Shown: piece after piece, positions 7,513 to 13,744 of the stretch
Position numbering within the stretch: the first letter of the stretch is position 1
Layout: the number at the start of each line of letters is the position of its first letter
NCBI GenBank assembly: GCA_026392775.1
Contig: JAPLBK010000065.1
Location: 1-13,744, forward strand
Length of the DNA stretch: 13,744 nt
From: Actinomycetota bacterium
Lineage (GTDB): Bacteria > Actinomycetota > Actinomycetes > Nanopelagicales > Nanopelagicaceae
Direction: 5' to 3'
The notes under the pieces: model-generated
Seen by the model: only the letters and a program-made list of their open reading frames with translations
Told to the model about the DNA's origin: nothing
Databases searched by the model: none
Position numbers and translations under genes: made by a program

Positions 7513-8658
7513 ATGCGTGATGTAGTTATTTTGGGCTCAACAGGCTCAATTGGTGTTCAGGCCCTTGAAGTCATTGCAAGTAATCCGCAGCTATTTAAAG
7601 TTGTGGCAATTTCATCGGCAGGAAGTAACCCAGAATTAGTTATCGCCCAGGCTAAGCAATTTAAAGTCTCACATGTTGGTGTTGTAAATAATGCAGATGT
7701 AGTTCGCCAAGCTTTACCCGGAGTGAGAGTTATTGACGGAGCCAAAGCTTCGACAGAGATTGCAGCAATTAACTGTGATGTTGTGGTTAATGGCATAAGC
7801 GGTTCAATTGGTCTTGGCCCAACCCTTGCAGCCCTAGATGCCGGTAACACGCTTGCTCTTGCCAATAAAGAATCACTAGTGGCTGCTGGAGAATTAGTTA
7901 TGTCCAGAGCTAGAGAGCATCAGATTATTCCTGTTGACTCTGAGCATAGTGCGATTTTTCAGTCTGCATTAGCAGGTAAGAAATCTGAGATAAAGAAGAT
8001 TGTTTTAACTGCAAGTGGGGGAGCATTTAGAGATCGTGCTAATCTTGATGGAATTACTGTGGAAGATGCACTTAAGCATCCGACATGGTCAATGGGGGCT
8101 GTTGTTACGGTTAACTCAGCAACCCTTGTGAATAAGGGTCTTGAAATCATTGAGGCGCATTATTTATTTGATTTGCCATACGCAAGCATTGAAGCTGTGA
8201 TTCACCCACAATCTGTTGTTCACTCACTTGTTGAATTCAATGATGGCTCAACTATTGCCCAGGCCAGTCCACCAAATATGAGAGGTGCCATTGCATATGC
8301 AATGAACTGGCCAGATCGATTGAGTCATTCAACTCCGCCGATTGATTGGTCAACCTCACATTCATGGAGCTTTGCACCTATTGATGCCAGACAATTTCCA
8401 AGTGTTGATCTAGCGCGCCACTGCGGTGAAATTGGTGGTGGATTGCCTGCGATATTTAATGCTGCTAATGAGGCGGCAGTTGGTGCATTTATATCAGAGA
8501 AGCTGGAGTTTAAATCTATTATTGAAGTAATTAACGCCGTTGTGCAAGATCTTGAGAAAGATTCACCGAAAACTCTCAGGGATTTAGCTGATGTCAGTGC
8601 CCTAGAAGATGATGCTCGCACACGTGCACAAGCACATCTACTACGATTGGCCCCATAA
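7513..8658 (+). CDS. dxr: 1-deoxy-D-xylulose 5-phosphate reductoisomerase
   Basis: Cytoplasmic second enzyme of the MEP isoprenoid pathway; it rearranges and reduces DXP to 2-C-methylerythritol 4-phosphate with NADPH and a divalent metal. The NADPH-binding loop GSTGSIG is at 8-14, ANKES with Lys119 at 117-121, and the metal ligands Asp142 and Glu144 in VDSEHS. The phosphate-binding TASGG is at 167-171, the flexible-loop Trp192 lies in HPTWSMG, and NSATLVNKGLE at 201-211 ends in the third metal ligand Glu211. HPQSVVHS follows at 231. Length, 381 residues, is close to the E. coli enzyme (398). The ATG abuts the speB stop without a spacer and has no Shine-Dalgarno site, suggesting translational coupling. 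Its stop overlaps the next ATG by one base (TAATG). Confidence 0.97.
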   Translation: MRDVVILGSTGSIGVQALEVIASNPQLFKVVAISSAGSNPELVIAQAKQFKVSHVGVVNNADVVRQALPGVRVIDGAKASTEIAAINCDVVVNGISGSIGLGPTLAALDAGNTLALANKESLVAAGELVMSRAREHQIIPVDSEHSAIFQSALAGKKSEIKKIVLTASGGAFRDRANLDGITVEDALKHPTWSMGAVVTVNSATLVNKGLEIIEAHYLFDLPYASIEAVIHPQSVVHSLVEFNDGSTIAQASPPNMRGAIAYAMNWPDRLSHSTPPIDWSTSHSWSFAPIDARQFPSVDLARHCGEIGGGLPAIFNAANEAAVGAFISEKLEFKSIIEVINAVVQDLEKDSPKTLRDLADVSALEDDARTRAQAHLLRLAP

Positions 8659-9803
8659 TGCAGATCATCGGAATTCTTGGCTTTATTGCCGCCTTACTTC
8701 TCTCTGTCATGATTCATGAGTTTGGCCATTACCTCACCGCTAAACGCTATGGAATGAAGGTCAGCGAATTCTTCTTAGGCTTTGGTTCACGGATTTGGTC
8801 AACTAAGCGGGGTGAAACTGAGTTTGGTCTTAAAGCGATTCCTGCAGGTGGCTATTGCAAGATTGAAGGCATGACGCCAAATGATGTGATGCCTGAGGGT
8901 GAAGAGTCACGTGCTTTCTATACAGCCAAATCTTCAAAGAAGTTAATTGTGCTTGGCGCGGGCTCTTTTCTTCATTTTGTTCTTGGCTACATTCTTCTCT
9001 TCGTTCTTTTTGCTGGCGTGGGTACTAATCAACTCCTTCCAACTATTAATGAAGTGGTCAAAGGATCAGCTGCGCAATCTGCAGGCATCCTTGCTGGAGA
9101 TGAAGTTCTATCTATTAATGGCAAGCAAGTTGATAATTGGTATAAGGATGTGCAGATAATTCGTAACTCCAATGGCGCTCCTCTGACTTTATTGATTGAG
9201 CGTGGTGGAGAGCAAGTCACAATCACTGCTTCGGCTAAGCTAGAAACTATTGATGGCACAGAGCGCTATGTGCTTGGAATCATTAATGATGTCGGCATCA
9301 AGCGCTCTGACCTTGTTACTTCCATAAAGAACGCAGGGATTGTTACCAAGGATTTCTTAGTTCAAAGCGTTAAGTCACTCATAAAGCTTCCCTCAAAAAT
9401 CCCTGCACTGTGGGGACAGGCCGTATCTGGGGAAACCCGCGATCCAAATGGTTTAGTTGGTGTTGTTGGTGTTGCACGAGTATCTGGACAGGCAGTTGGT
9501 AGTGATGCACTTTCGATAACTGAGCGTCTATCAACATTTATTTTAATTATTGCTAGTTTAAATATCTTCGTTGGCCTGTTTAATCTATTACCTATATTGC
9601 CACTTGATGGTGGCCATATGGCAGTTGCTATTGCCGATGAGATTCGTGCATTTATTGCGCGCCTTCGTGGCCGAGCACGCCCGGAAGCAATTGATGTGAC
9701 TTTGCTGACCCCAATCACCATGGTTGTCTTCGTTATCCTGGCAGCCCTTACGGTTCTGCTCCTGATTGCAGACATCGTTAATCCAGTCATACTTAATCTT
9801 TAG
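8658..9803 (+). CDS. rip1: Site-2 intramembrane zinc metalloprotease (Rip1/RseP family)
   Basis: Peptidase family M50 protease of 381 residues that cuts substrates within the membrane; in mycobacteria Rip1 cleaves anti-sigma factors, and in E. coli RseP cleaves RseA. The zinc motif HEFGH is at 20-24 inside the first hydrophobic segment. GxxxGGY-type residues follow (PAGGY, 62-66), and the third ligand is Asp317 in PLDGGH within a late hydrophobic segment. A PDZ domain spans roughly 125-200 ([20 protein letters not shown]). Four hydrophobic segments are visible near 3-23, 96-120, 292-315 and 355-377. It sits between dxr and ispG, the same order as Rv2870c-Rv2869c-Rv2868c of M. tuberculosis. 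The start overlaps the dxr stop by one base. No anti-sigma factor is visible nearby, so its substrate here is unknown. Confidence 0.94.
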   Translation: MQIIGILGFIAALLLSVMIHEFGHYLTAKRYGMKVSEFFLGFGSRIWSTKRGETEFGLKAIPAGGYCKIEGMTPNDVMPEGEESRAFYTAKSSKKLIVLGAGSFLHFVLGYILLFVLFAGVGTNQLLPTINEVVKGSAAQSAGILAGDEVLSINGKQVDNWYKDVQIIRNSNGAPLTLLIERGGEQVTITASAKLETIDGTERYVLGIINDVGIKRSDLVTSIKNAGIVTKDFLVQSVKSLIKLPSKIPALWGQAVSGETRDPNGLVGVVGVARVSGQAVGSDALSITERLSTFILIIASLNIFVGLFNLLPILPLDGGHMAVAIADEIRAFIARLRGRARPEAIDVTLLTPITMVVFVILAALTVLLLIADIVNPVILNL

Positions 9804-9823
9804 CACAACGTGCATTCTTACGG

Positions 9824-9829
9824 CACAAT
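9824..9829 (+). promoter_or_regulatory. Candidate -10 element for a leaderless ispG transcript
   Basis: CACAAT, one mismatch from TACAAT, ends six bases before the ispG ATG at 9836. There is no Shine-Dalgarno sequence in the 32 bases between the protease stop and this ATG, and the -35 region is poor. Confidence 0.4.
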
Positions 9830-9835
9830 AGCGCC

Positions 9836-10987
9836 ATGGTTGATTTAGGAATTCCAAGCGCACCACCTCCAACGTTGAGACCTCGCCGAAAGACGCGTCA
9901 GATGATGGTGGGCAAAGTTGGCGTTGGAAGTGATTTTCCGGTCAGCGTGCAATCAATGTGCACAACTCTCACAGCAGATGTGAATGCAACTTTGCAGCAG
10001 ATTGCAGAGTTAACCGCTTCAGGATGTCAGATCGTGCGCGTTGCCGTGCCAAGTCAAGATGATGCTGATGCGTTGGCCCAGATTGCTAAGAAATCACAGA
10101 TTCCAGTTATTGCAGATATTCACTTTCAACCTAAATATATTTTCGCGGCTATTGATGCCGGCTGCGCCGCAGTTCGAGTAAATCCTGGCAACATCAAGCA
10201 ATTTGATGACAAAGTAAAAGAAGTTGCAAAAGCTGCAGGGGATGCTGGAATTCCAATTCGTATTGGCGTTAATGCTGGTTCATTAGATCCACGCCTTCTT
10301 GCAAAGTATGGCAAAGCAACACCAGAAGCTTTAGCTGAATCAGCTCTATGGGAAGCCTCACTATTTGAAGAGCATGGTTTTTCAGATATTAAAATCTCTG
10401 TTAAGCACCATGACCCTGTAACTATGGTCAATGCTTATCGCATCCTTGCTGCAAAGTGTGACTATCCATTGCATTTAGGTGTGACTGAAGCCGGTCCAAT
10501 TTTTCAAGGAACAATTAAGTCAGCAACTGCTTTTGGAATTTTGTTAGCAGAAGGAATTGGCGACACAATTCGTGTTTCCCTTTCAGCCCCACCAGTTGAA
10601 GAAGTCAAGGTCGGAATCTCAATTCTAGAATCACTCAATCTTCGTCAACGCAAACTAGAAATTGTTTCTTGTCCTTCTTGTGGACGTGCCCAAGTTGATG
10701 TGTATTCACTGGCAGAAAAGGTTCAAGCTGGATTGGAAGGAATGACAGTTCCTTTGCGCGTTGCTGTTATGGGCTGTGTTGTTAATGGCCCAGGAGAGGC
10801 ACGCGAAGCAGATCTTGGAGTTGCATCAGGAAATGGCAAGGGCCAGATATTTGTTAAGGGCCAAGTTATAAAAACTGTTCCGGAAGCTCAAATCGTTGAA
10901 ACTTTAATTGAAGAAGCGATGCGATTAGCCGAAGAAATGGAAGCCGCGGGCGTTGCTTCAGGGCAACCCTCTGTTGATGTTCGGTAG
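9836..10987 (+). CDS. ispG: 4-hydroxy-3-methylbut-2-enyl diphosphate synthase
   Basis: Iron-sulfur enzyme of the penultimate MEP pathway step (GcpE), converting methylerythritol cyclodiphosphate to HMBPP; 383 residues. The N-terminal TIM-barrel part has VSVQSMC near 37-42, the ADIHF stretch at 93-97 and VNPGNI at 115-120. The C-terminal cluster domain has the [4Fe-4S] ligands Cys279 and Cys282 in SCPSCGR, Cys314 in [10 protein letters not shown], and the fourth ligand Glu321. Length fits the actinobacterial form. It is separated by only 32 bases from the protease gene and by 9 bases from proS. The start lacks a Shine-Dalgarno site but has a near-consensus -10 hexamer at leaderless spacing. 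The basic N-terminus with PRRKTRQ is usual for the family in this phylum. Confidence 0.97.
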   Translation: MVDLGIPSAPPPTLRPRRKTRQMMVGKVGVGSDFPVSVQSMCTTLTADVNATLQQIAELTASGCQIVRVAVPSQDDADALAQIAKKSQIPVIADIHFQPKYIFAAIDAGCAAVRVNPGNIKQFDDKVKEVAKAAGDAGIPIRIGVNAGSLDPRLLAKYGKATPEALAESALWEASLFEEHGFSDIKISVKHHDPVTMVNAYRILAAKCDYPLHLGVTEAGPIFQGTIKSATAFGILLAEGIGDTIRVSLSAPPVEEVKVGISILESLNLRQRKLEIVSCPSCGRAQVDVYSLAEKVQAGLEGMTVPLRVAVMGCVVNGPGEAREADLGVASGNGKGQIFVKGQVIKTVPEAQIVETLIEEAMRLAEEMEAAGVASGQPSVDVR

Positions 10988-10990
10988 GCT
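10985..10990 (+). promoter_or_regulatory. Candidate -10 element for a leaderless proS transcript
   Basis: TAGGCT fits TANNNT and ends six bases before the proS ATG at 10997. Its first three bases are the stop codon of ispG. No Shine-Dalgarno sequence is present between the two genes. It could be coincidental, because the stop codon itself supplies the TA. Confidence 0.4.
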
Positions 10991-10996
10991 CACTAC

Positions 10997-12721
10997 ATGC
11001 TAAAAATGTCTACGCTCTTTTTGCGTACATTACGCGATGACCCAGCAGATGCTGAGGTTGCCAGCCATCGCTTATTAGTAAGAGCGGGATATATTCGACG
11101 AATTGCAGCTGGAATTTACTCCTGGTTACCTCTTGGAGTGATCACACTTCACAACGTTGAAAATATTATTCGACAAGAGATGGATAAAGCAGGATTTCAA
11201 GAAGTTCATTTCCCAGCACTCTTGCCACGTGAGGCATATGAAGCAACCAATCGTTGGGAAGAGTACGGTCCATCCCTGTTTCGCCTTCAAGATCGTAAAG
11301 GCGCAGACTATTTACTAGGCCCAACACATGAAGAGATGTTTACATTGATGGTTAAAGGTGAATATTCATCCTATAAAGATCTTCCGCTTTCTATTTATCA
11401 AATTCAAACCAAGTATCGTGATGAGGCACGCCCTCGCAGTGGAATCATCCGCGGACGTGAGTTTGTGATGAAAGATTCTTACTCATTCGATATTGATGAT
11501 GCAGGTTTAGAGCTTTCCTATCAAAAGCATCGTGATGCCTATGTCAGTTGCTTTAATCGCCTAGAAATGAAGTACAACATTGTTAAGGCTGTCTCTGGCG
11601 CAATGGGCGGCTCTAAATCTGAGGAGTTCTTGGCCCCATGTTCAACTGGTGAAGACACATATGTTCTGTGTCCAAAGTGTGGATTTGCTGCAAATGTTGA
11701 AGCAATGGTTACTAAAGTTCCAGCAGGTGACGCCTCTGCAACACCAGCACTTGAAGTTTTGAACACACCAAACACTCCAACTATTGATTCACTTGTTGAT
11801 CTCATGAACGCGCAATTTGGTGGGGGATATACCGCTGCTGATACGTTGAAAAACATTATGTTGATGGCCGACGGTAAACCATTAGCAGTTTTGGTTCCGG
11901 GTGATCGCGAAGTGGACTTGAAGCGCTTGCAAGAAAATCTTGGTGGTGTTCATGAACTTCGAGTTTTTGAAGAAGCTGACTTTGCTAAACACCCAACTCT
12001 TGTTAAGGGCTATATCGGACCACAGGATGTTGCTAAATCTGGAGTTAAGCTTCTAGCGGATCCACGCGTAGCACCAGGAACTTCATGGATAAGTGGAGCA
12101 AATAAGAAGGATCATCACGCACGCTATGTTGTTAATGGCCGTGACTTCACCCCTGATGCATACGTTGAGGCAGCTGAAGTTCGTGCCGGAGATAGCTGTC
12201 CTGAGTGCAAGACTGAAATCATTATTGATCGTGCAATTGAAATTGGTCATATTTTCCAACTTGGTCGAAAGTATGCAGAGGCATTGAGTCTTACAGTCTT
12301 AGATCACAACGGTAAATCCCAAGTAGTAACAATGGGTTCCTACGGCATCGGTGTTTCACGTGCTGTTGCAGCTATTGCCGAACAAACCAGTGATGAAATT
12401 GGGCTTAACTGGCCAGCAGAAATTGCTCCAGCCAAAGTGCATATTGTTGCCACGGGTAAAGAAGATCTTCCGTTTGATACCGCCCTTGAAATTGGTCAAA
12501 AGCTAGAAGCTGCTGGCATCACTGTCATGCTCGATGATCGCCGTGATGCAAGTGCGGGTGTGAAGTTTAAAGACGCTGAGCTCATTGGTAATCCAATAAT
12601 TGTTGTGGTTGGTAAGGCGCTAGCTCAGGGCAAAGTTGAAATTCGTGTTCGAAAGAGCGGGGACAAGAGCGAAGTTGTAGTTGCCGATGCAGTTTCAACA
12701 ATTGCCAAGTTGTTAGCCTAG
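10997..12721 (+). CDS. proS: Prolyl-tRNA synthetase, bacterial type with editing domain
   Basis: Class II aminoacyl-tRNA synthetase charging tRNA-Pro, 574 residues, the usual length of the bacterial type. The N-terminal catalytic core shows LVRAGYIRR near 27-35, GPTHEE at 108-113, motif 2 from [10 protein letters not shown] (140-149) with [12 protein letters not shown] (153-164), and motif 3 [10 protein letters not shown] at 450-459. The cis-editing (INS) domain, which hydrolyses mischarged Ala-tRNA-Pro, fills about 230-395; Lys285 lies where the E. coli editing lysine is expected. Two Cys pairs, CPKC at 225-228 and CPEC at 401-404, flank it and may bind zinc. The C-terminal anticodon-binding domain begins near 475. 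The ATG at 10997 gives an N-terminus ([15 protein letters not shown]) that matches family members; an ATG at 11006 is the alternative. It lies 9 bases after ispG. Confidence 0.97.
   Translation: MLKMSTLFLRTLRDDPADAEVASHRLLVRAGYIRRIAAGIYSWLPLGVITLHNVENIIRQEMDKAGFQEVHFPALLPREAYEATNRWEEYGPSLFRLQDRKGADYLLGPTHEEMFTLMVKGEYSSYKDLPLSIYQIQTKYRDEARPRSGIIRGREFVMKDSYSFDIDDAGLELSYQKHRDAYVSCFNRLEMKYNIVKAVSGAMGGSKSEEFLAPCSTGEDTYVLCPKCGFAANVEAMVTKVPAGDASATPALEVLNTPNTPTIDSLVDLMNAQFGGGYTAADTLKNIMLMADGKPLAVLVPGDREVDLKRLQENLGGVHELRVFEEADFAKHPTLVKGYIGPQDVAKSGVKLLADPRVAPGTSWISGANKKDHHARYVVNGRDFTPDAYVEAAEVRAGDSCPECKTEIIIDRAIEIGHIFQLGRKYAEALSLTVLDHNGKSQVVTMGSYGIGVSRAVAAIAEQTSDEIGLNWPAEIAPAKVHIVATGKEDLPFDTALEIGQKLEAAGITVMLDDRRDASAGVKFKDAELIGNPIIVVVGKALAQGKVEIRVRKSGDKSEVVVADAVSTIAKLLA
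12714..12719 (+). promoter_or_regulatory. Candidate -10 element for a leaderless transporter transcript
   Basis: TAGCCT fits TANNNT and ends six bases before the GTG at 12726. Its last base is the first base of the proS stop codon. The four-base gap between genes leaves no room for a good Shine-Dalgarno site, and none is seen at the end of proS. Confidence 0.4.
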
Positions 12722-12725
12722 AAAA

Positions 12726-13508
12726 GTGTTTGCTGACTTAACGCTTGCAACTGGGCTCTTTTTAATCTCTGCCTCGTTTTTTGCAGGATTTATTGATTCA
12801 ATTGCAGGCGGCGGGGGATTAATTCAACTGCCAGCACTTCTCATTGGTTTGCCCAAAACAGATACGGTCACAGTTCTTGGAACTAATAAATTGGGATCTG
12901 TCTTTGGAACTACAACGGCTGCGGCCCTTTATCGCAGGCAAATAAAGCCAGATTTTAAAGTTCTTGCAGCTATGGCAGTTCCAGCATTTATCGGTTCTGC
13001 TATTGGAGCATCTCTAGCTTCGCGTATTCCTACGCAATCCATGCGCCCGATTGTTTTGATTCTTCTTATCGTTGTCGCCATATATACATGGCTTAAACCA
13101 GATTTAGGAAAAATTGAATTACTGCGCCATGCCACAAAACGGCGAATCCAGATATCAATTGCAGCTGGATTAATTATCGGTTTTTATGATGGAATCTTTG
13201 GACCAGGCACAGGATCATTTCTAATGCTGATTTTGGTGGCATCTCTGGGATATGCCTTCATTACTGCATCTGCAATTGCGAAGGTAGTAAATGTCTCAAC
13301 AAATGTTGGCGCCATTATGATTTTTGGTTTAAATGGGGCAATTATTTGGCAGCTCGGTTTAATCTTGGGAGCCGCAAACGTGACGGGTGCTGTTATTGGT
13401 TCACGCCTTGCTATTCGGGGCGGCTCAGTCCTAGTGCGCAAGGTTTTCCTTATTGTTACGCTGGCCTTAATCCTCAAGGTGGGAATTGATACTTTCGCAT
13501 CTTTCTAG
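12726..13508 (+). CDS. TauE/SafE (TSUP) family membrane transporter
   Basis: Polytopic membrane protein of 260 residues in the TSUP family (YfcA-like), whose members export or import sulfite, sulfonates, sulfoacetate and other small organic anions. Hydrophobic segments cover most of the chain. The internal duplication typical of the family is visible: GFIDSIAGGGG at 21-31 is echoed by GFYDGIFGPGTG at 152-163, and GTNKLGSVFGT at 52-62 by AKVVNVSTNVGA at 185-196. A basic cytoplasmic linker (KRRIQ) joins the halves near 138-142. The start is GTG, four bases after the proS stop. It is inserted between proS and rimP and has no sulfur-metabolism neighbours in view, so its substrate is unknown. Confidence 0.88.
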   Translation: MFADLTLATGLFLISASFFAGFIDSIAGGGGLIQLPALLIGLPKTDTVTVLGTNKLGSVFGTTTAAALYRRQIKPDFKVLAAMAVPAFIGSAIGASLASRIPTQSMRPIVLILLIVVAIYTWLKPDLGKIELLRHATKRRIQISIAAGLIIGFYDGIFGPGTGSFLMLILVASLGYAFITASAIAKVVNVSTNVGAIMIFGLNGAIIWQLGLILGAANVTGAVIGSRLAIRGGSVLVRKVFLIVTLALILKVGIDTFASF

Positions 13509-13515
13509 TTACAAT
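13486..13515 (+). promoter_or_regulatory. Predicted promoter of rimP
   Basis: TTGATA at 13486-13491, an 18-base spacer and TACAAT at 13510-13515 form a good housekeeping-type promoter. The -35 and most of the spacer lie in the last codons of the transporter gene. The -10 lies about 35 bases before the rimP ATG, leaving a leader of about 28 bases with a weak purine-rich site (AAGAAAG at 13533-13539). Confidence 0.6.
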
Positions 13516-13550
13516 TGTTCCTACAACTTAATAAGAAAGCAGAAATATCC

Positions 13551-13744
13551 ATGGCGCTCAAGGATTCATTGACCGAACTTCTCACCCCAGCTGTTGAAAA
13601 CGTGGGATTTTTCTTAGAAGAAGTTCAGATACAAAAAGCTGGTAACCACAGCACGCTTATCTGTGTTGTTGATGGATTAAAGCCTTTAAACATGGATGAA
13701 GTCACTTCAGTTTCGCGCCTGATCTCAGAGCTTTTAGATAATGA
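13551..13744 (+). CDS. rimP: Ribosome maturation factor RimP (3' partial)
   Basis: The first 64 codons of a RimP homologue, needed for maturation of the 30S ribosomal subunit, running off the right edge with the frame open. The visible part matches the N-terminal alpha/beta domain: an initial helix (LTELLTPAVENVGF), then the strand pair with LEEVQIQKAG and the STLICVVDG stretch, followed by the MDEVTSVSRLISELLD helix, which corresponds to the DDCADVSHQVSAVLD region of E. coli RimP. The full protein is usually about 150-180 residues. The ATG at 13551 is 42 bases from the transporter stop and downstream of a recognisable promoter. In most bacteria nusA and infB follow; they would be outside the window. 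Confidence 0.87.
   Translation, partial: MALKDSLTELLTPAVENVGFFLEEVQIQKAGNHSTLICVVDGLKPLNMDEVTSVSRLISELLDN

Noticed and set aside
7557..7865. 102-codon open frame on the - strand opposite dxr, and similar ones at 8325-8621 and 10126-10431
   Set aside because: Antisense shadows of dxr and ispG; low-complexity translations without recognisable features.
9362..9790. 142-codon open frame on the - strand opposite the site-2 protease gene
   Set aside because: It lies wholly inside a well-supported gene, its translation is rich in Arg, Thr and Ile without any recognisable domain, and it has no start-site signals.
9803..9813. GCAC-AAC-GTGC mini-hairpin after the protease stop
   Set aside because: Four-base stem with a three-base loop and no T-run; too small to call a terminator, and it fits easily by chance.
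1..13744. Mobile element, phage, CRISPR, toxin-antitoxin or defence island
   Set aside because: No transposase, integrase, terminal inverted repeats, repeat-spacer pattern or tRNA-associated duplication was seen; every coding stretch is explained by familiar metabolic or housekeeping families.

Overview
This window reads as ordinary, densely packed bacterial chromosome with every gene on the + strand and no intergenic gap above about 50 bases. It suggests a small-genome actinobacterium of moderate to low GC (mid-40s percent by eye, not counted). The block dxr / site-2 protease / ispG, followed by proS and rimP, is typical of actinobacterial chromosomes. The solute-binding protein carries a Tat-type lipoprotein signal. 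Several starts lack a Shine-Dalgarno sequence and look leaderless, which is common in Actinobacteria. Low GC, compaction and prominent polyamine genes together recall the freshwater acI / Nanopelagicales lineage; that placement is an inference, not something the sequence proves.

Left half (1-7512), polyamine and guanidino-compound use: a 5'-truncated aldehyde dehydrogenase resembling gamma-aminobutyraldehyde dehydrogenase; a complete spermidine/putrescine-type ABC importer (potD, potA, potB, potC); an FAD-dependent amine oxidase-like protein; and an agmatinase-family ureohydrolase. A consistent scheme is import of polyamines, release of putrescine plus urea from agmatine, oxidative deamination to 4-aminobutanal, then oxidation to GABA. 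The aminotransferase and succinate-semialdehyde steps expected next are not visible and may lie to the left.

Right half (7513-13744), housekeeping: dxr and ispG (two MEP isoprenoid steps) flank a site-2 membrane protease. They are followed by prolyl-tRNA synthetase, a TauE/SafE-type membrane transporter, and the start of rimP (30S ribosome maturation), which runs off the right edge. The two halves abut with no spacer: the agmatinase stop codon is immediately followed by the dxr ATG.

Regulatory reading: potD, potB and potC have good Shine-Dalgarno sequences (potA a weak one). In contrast speB, ispG, proS and the transporter gene have a TANNNT or near-TANNNT hexamer exactly six bases before the start codon, the arrangement expected of leaderless transcripts. 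At proS and the transporter the hexamer overlaps the stop codon of the gene before. rimP has a well-formed -35/-10 pair. I saw no mobile elements, RNA genes, CRISPR arrays or convincing terminators, and no clear evidence of a new multi-gene system.
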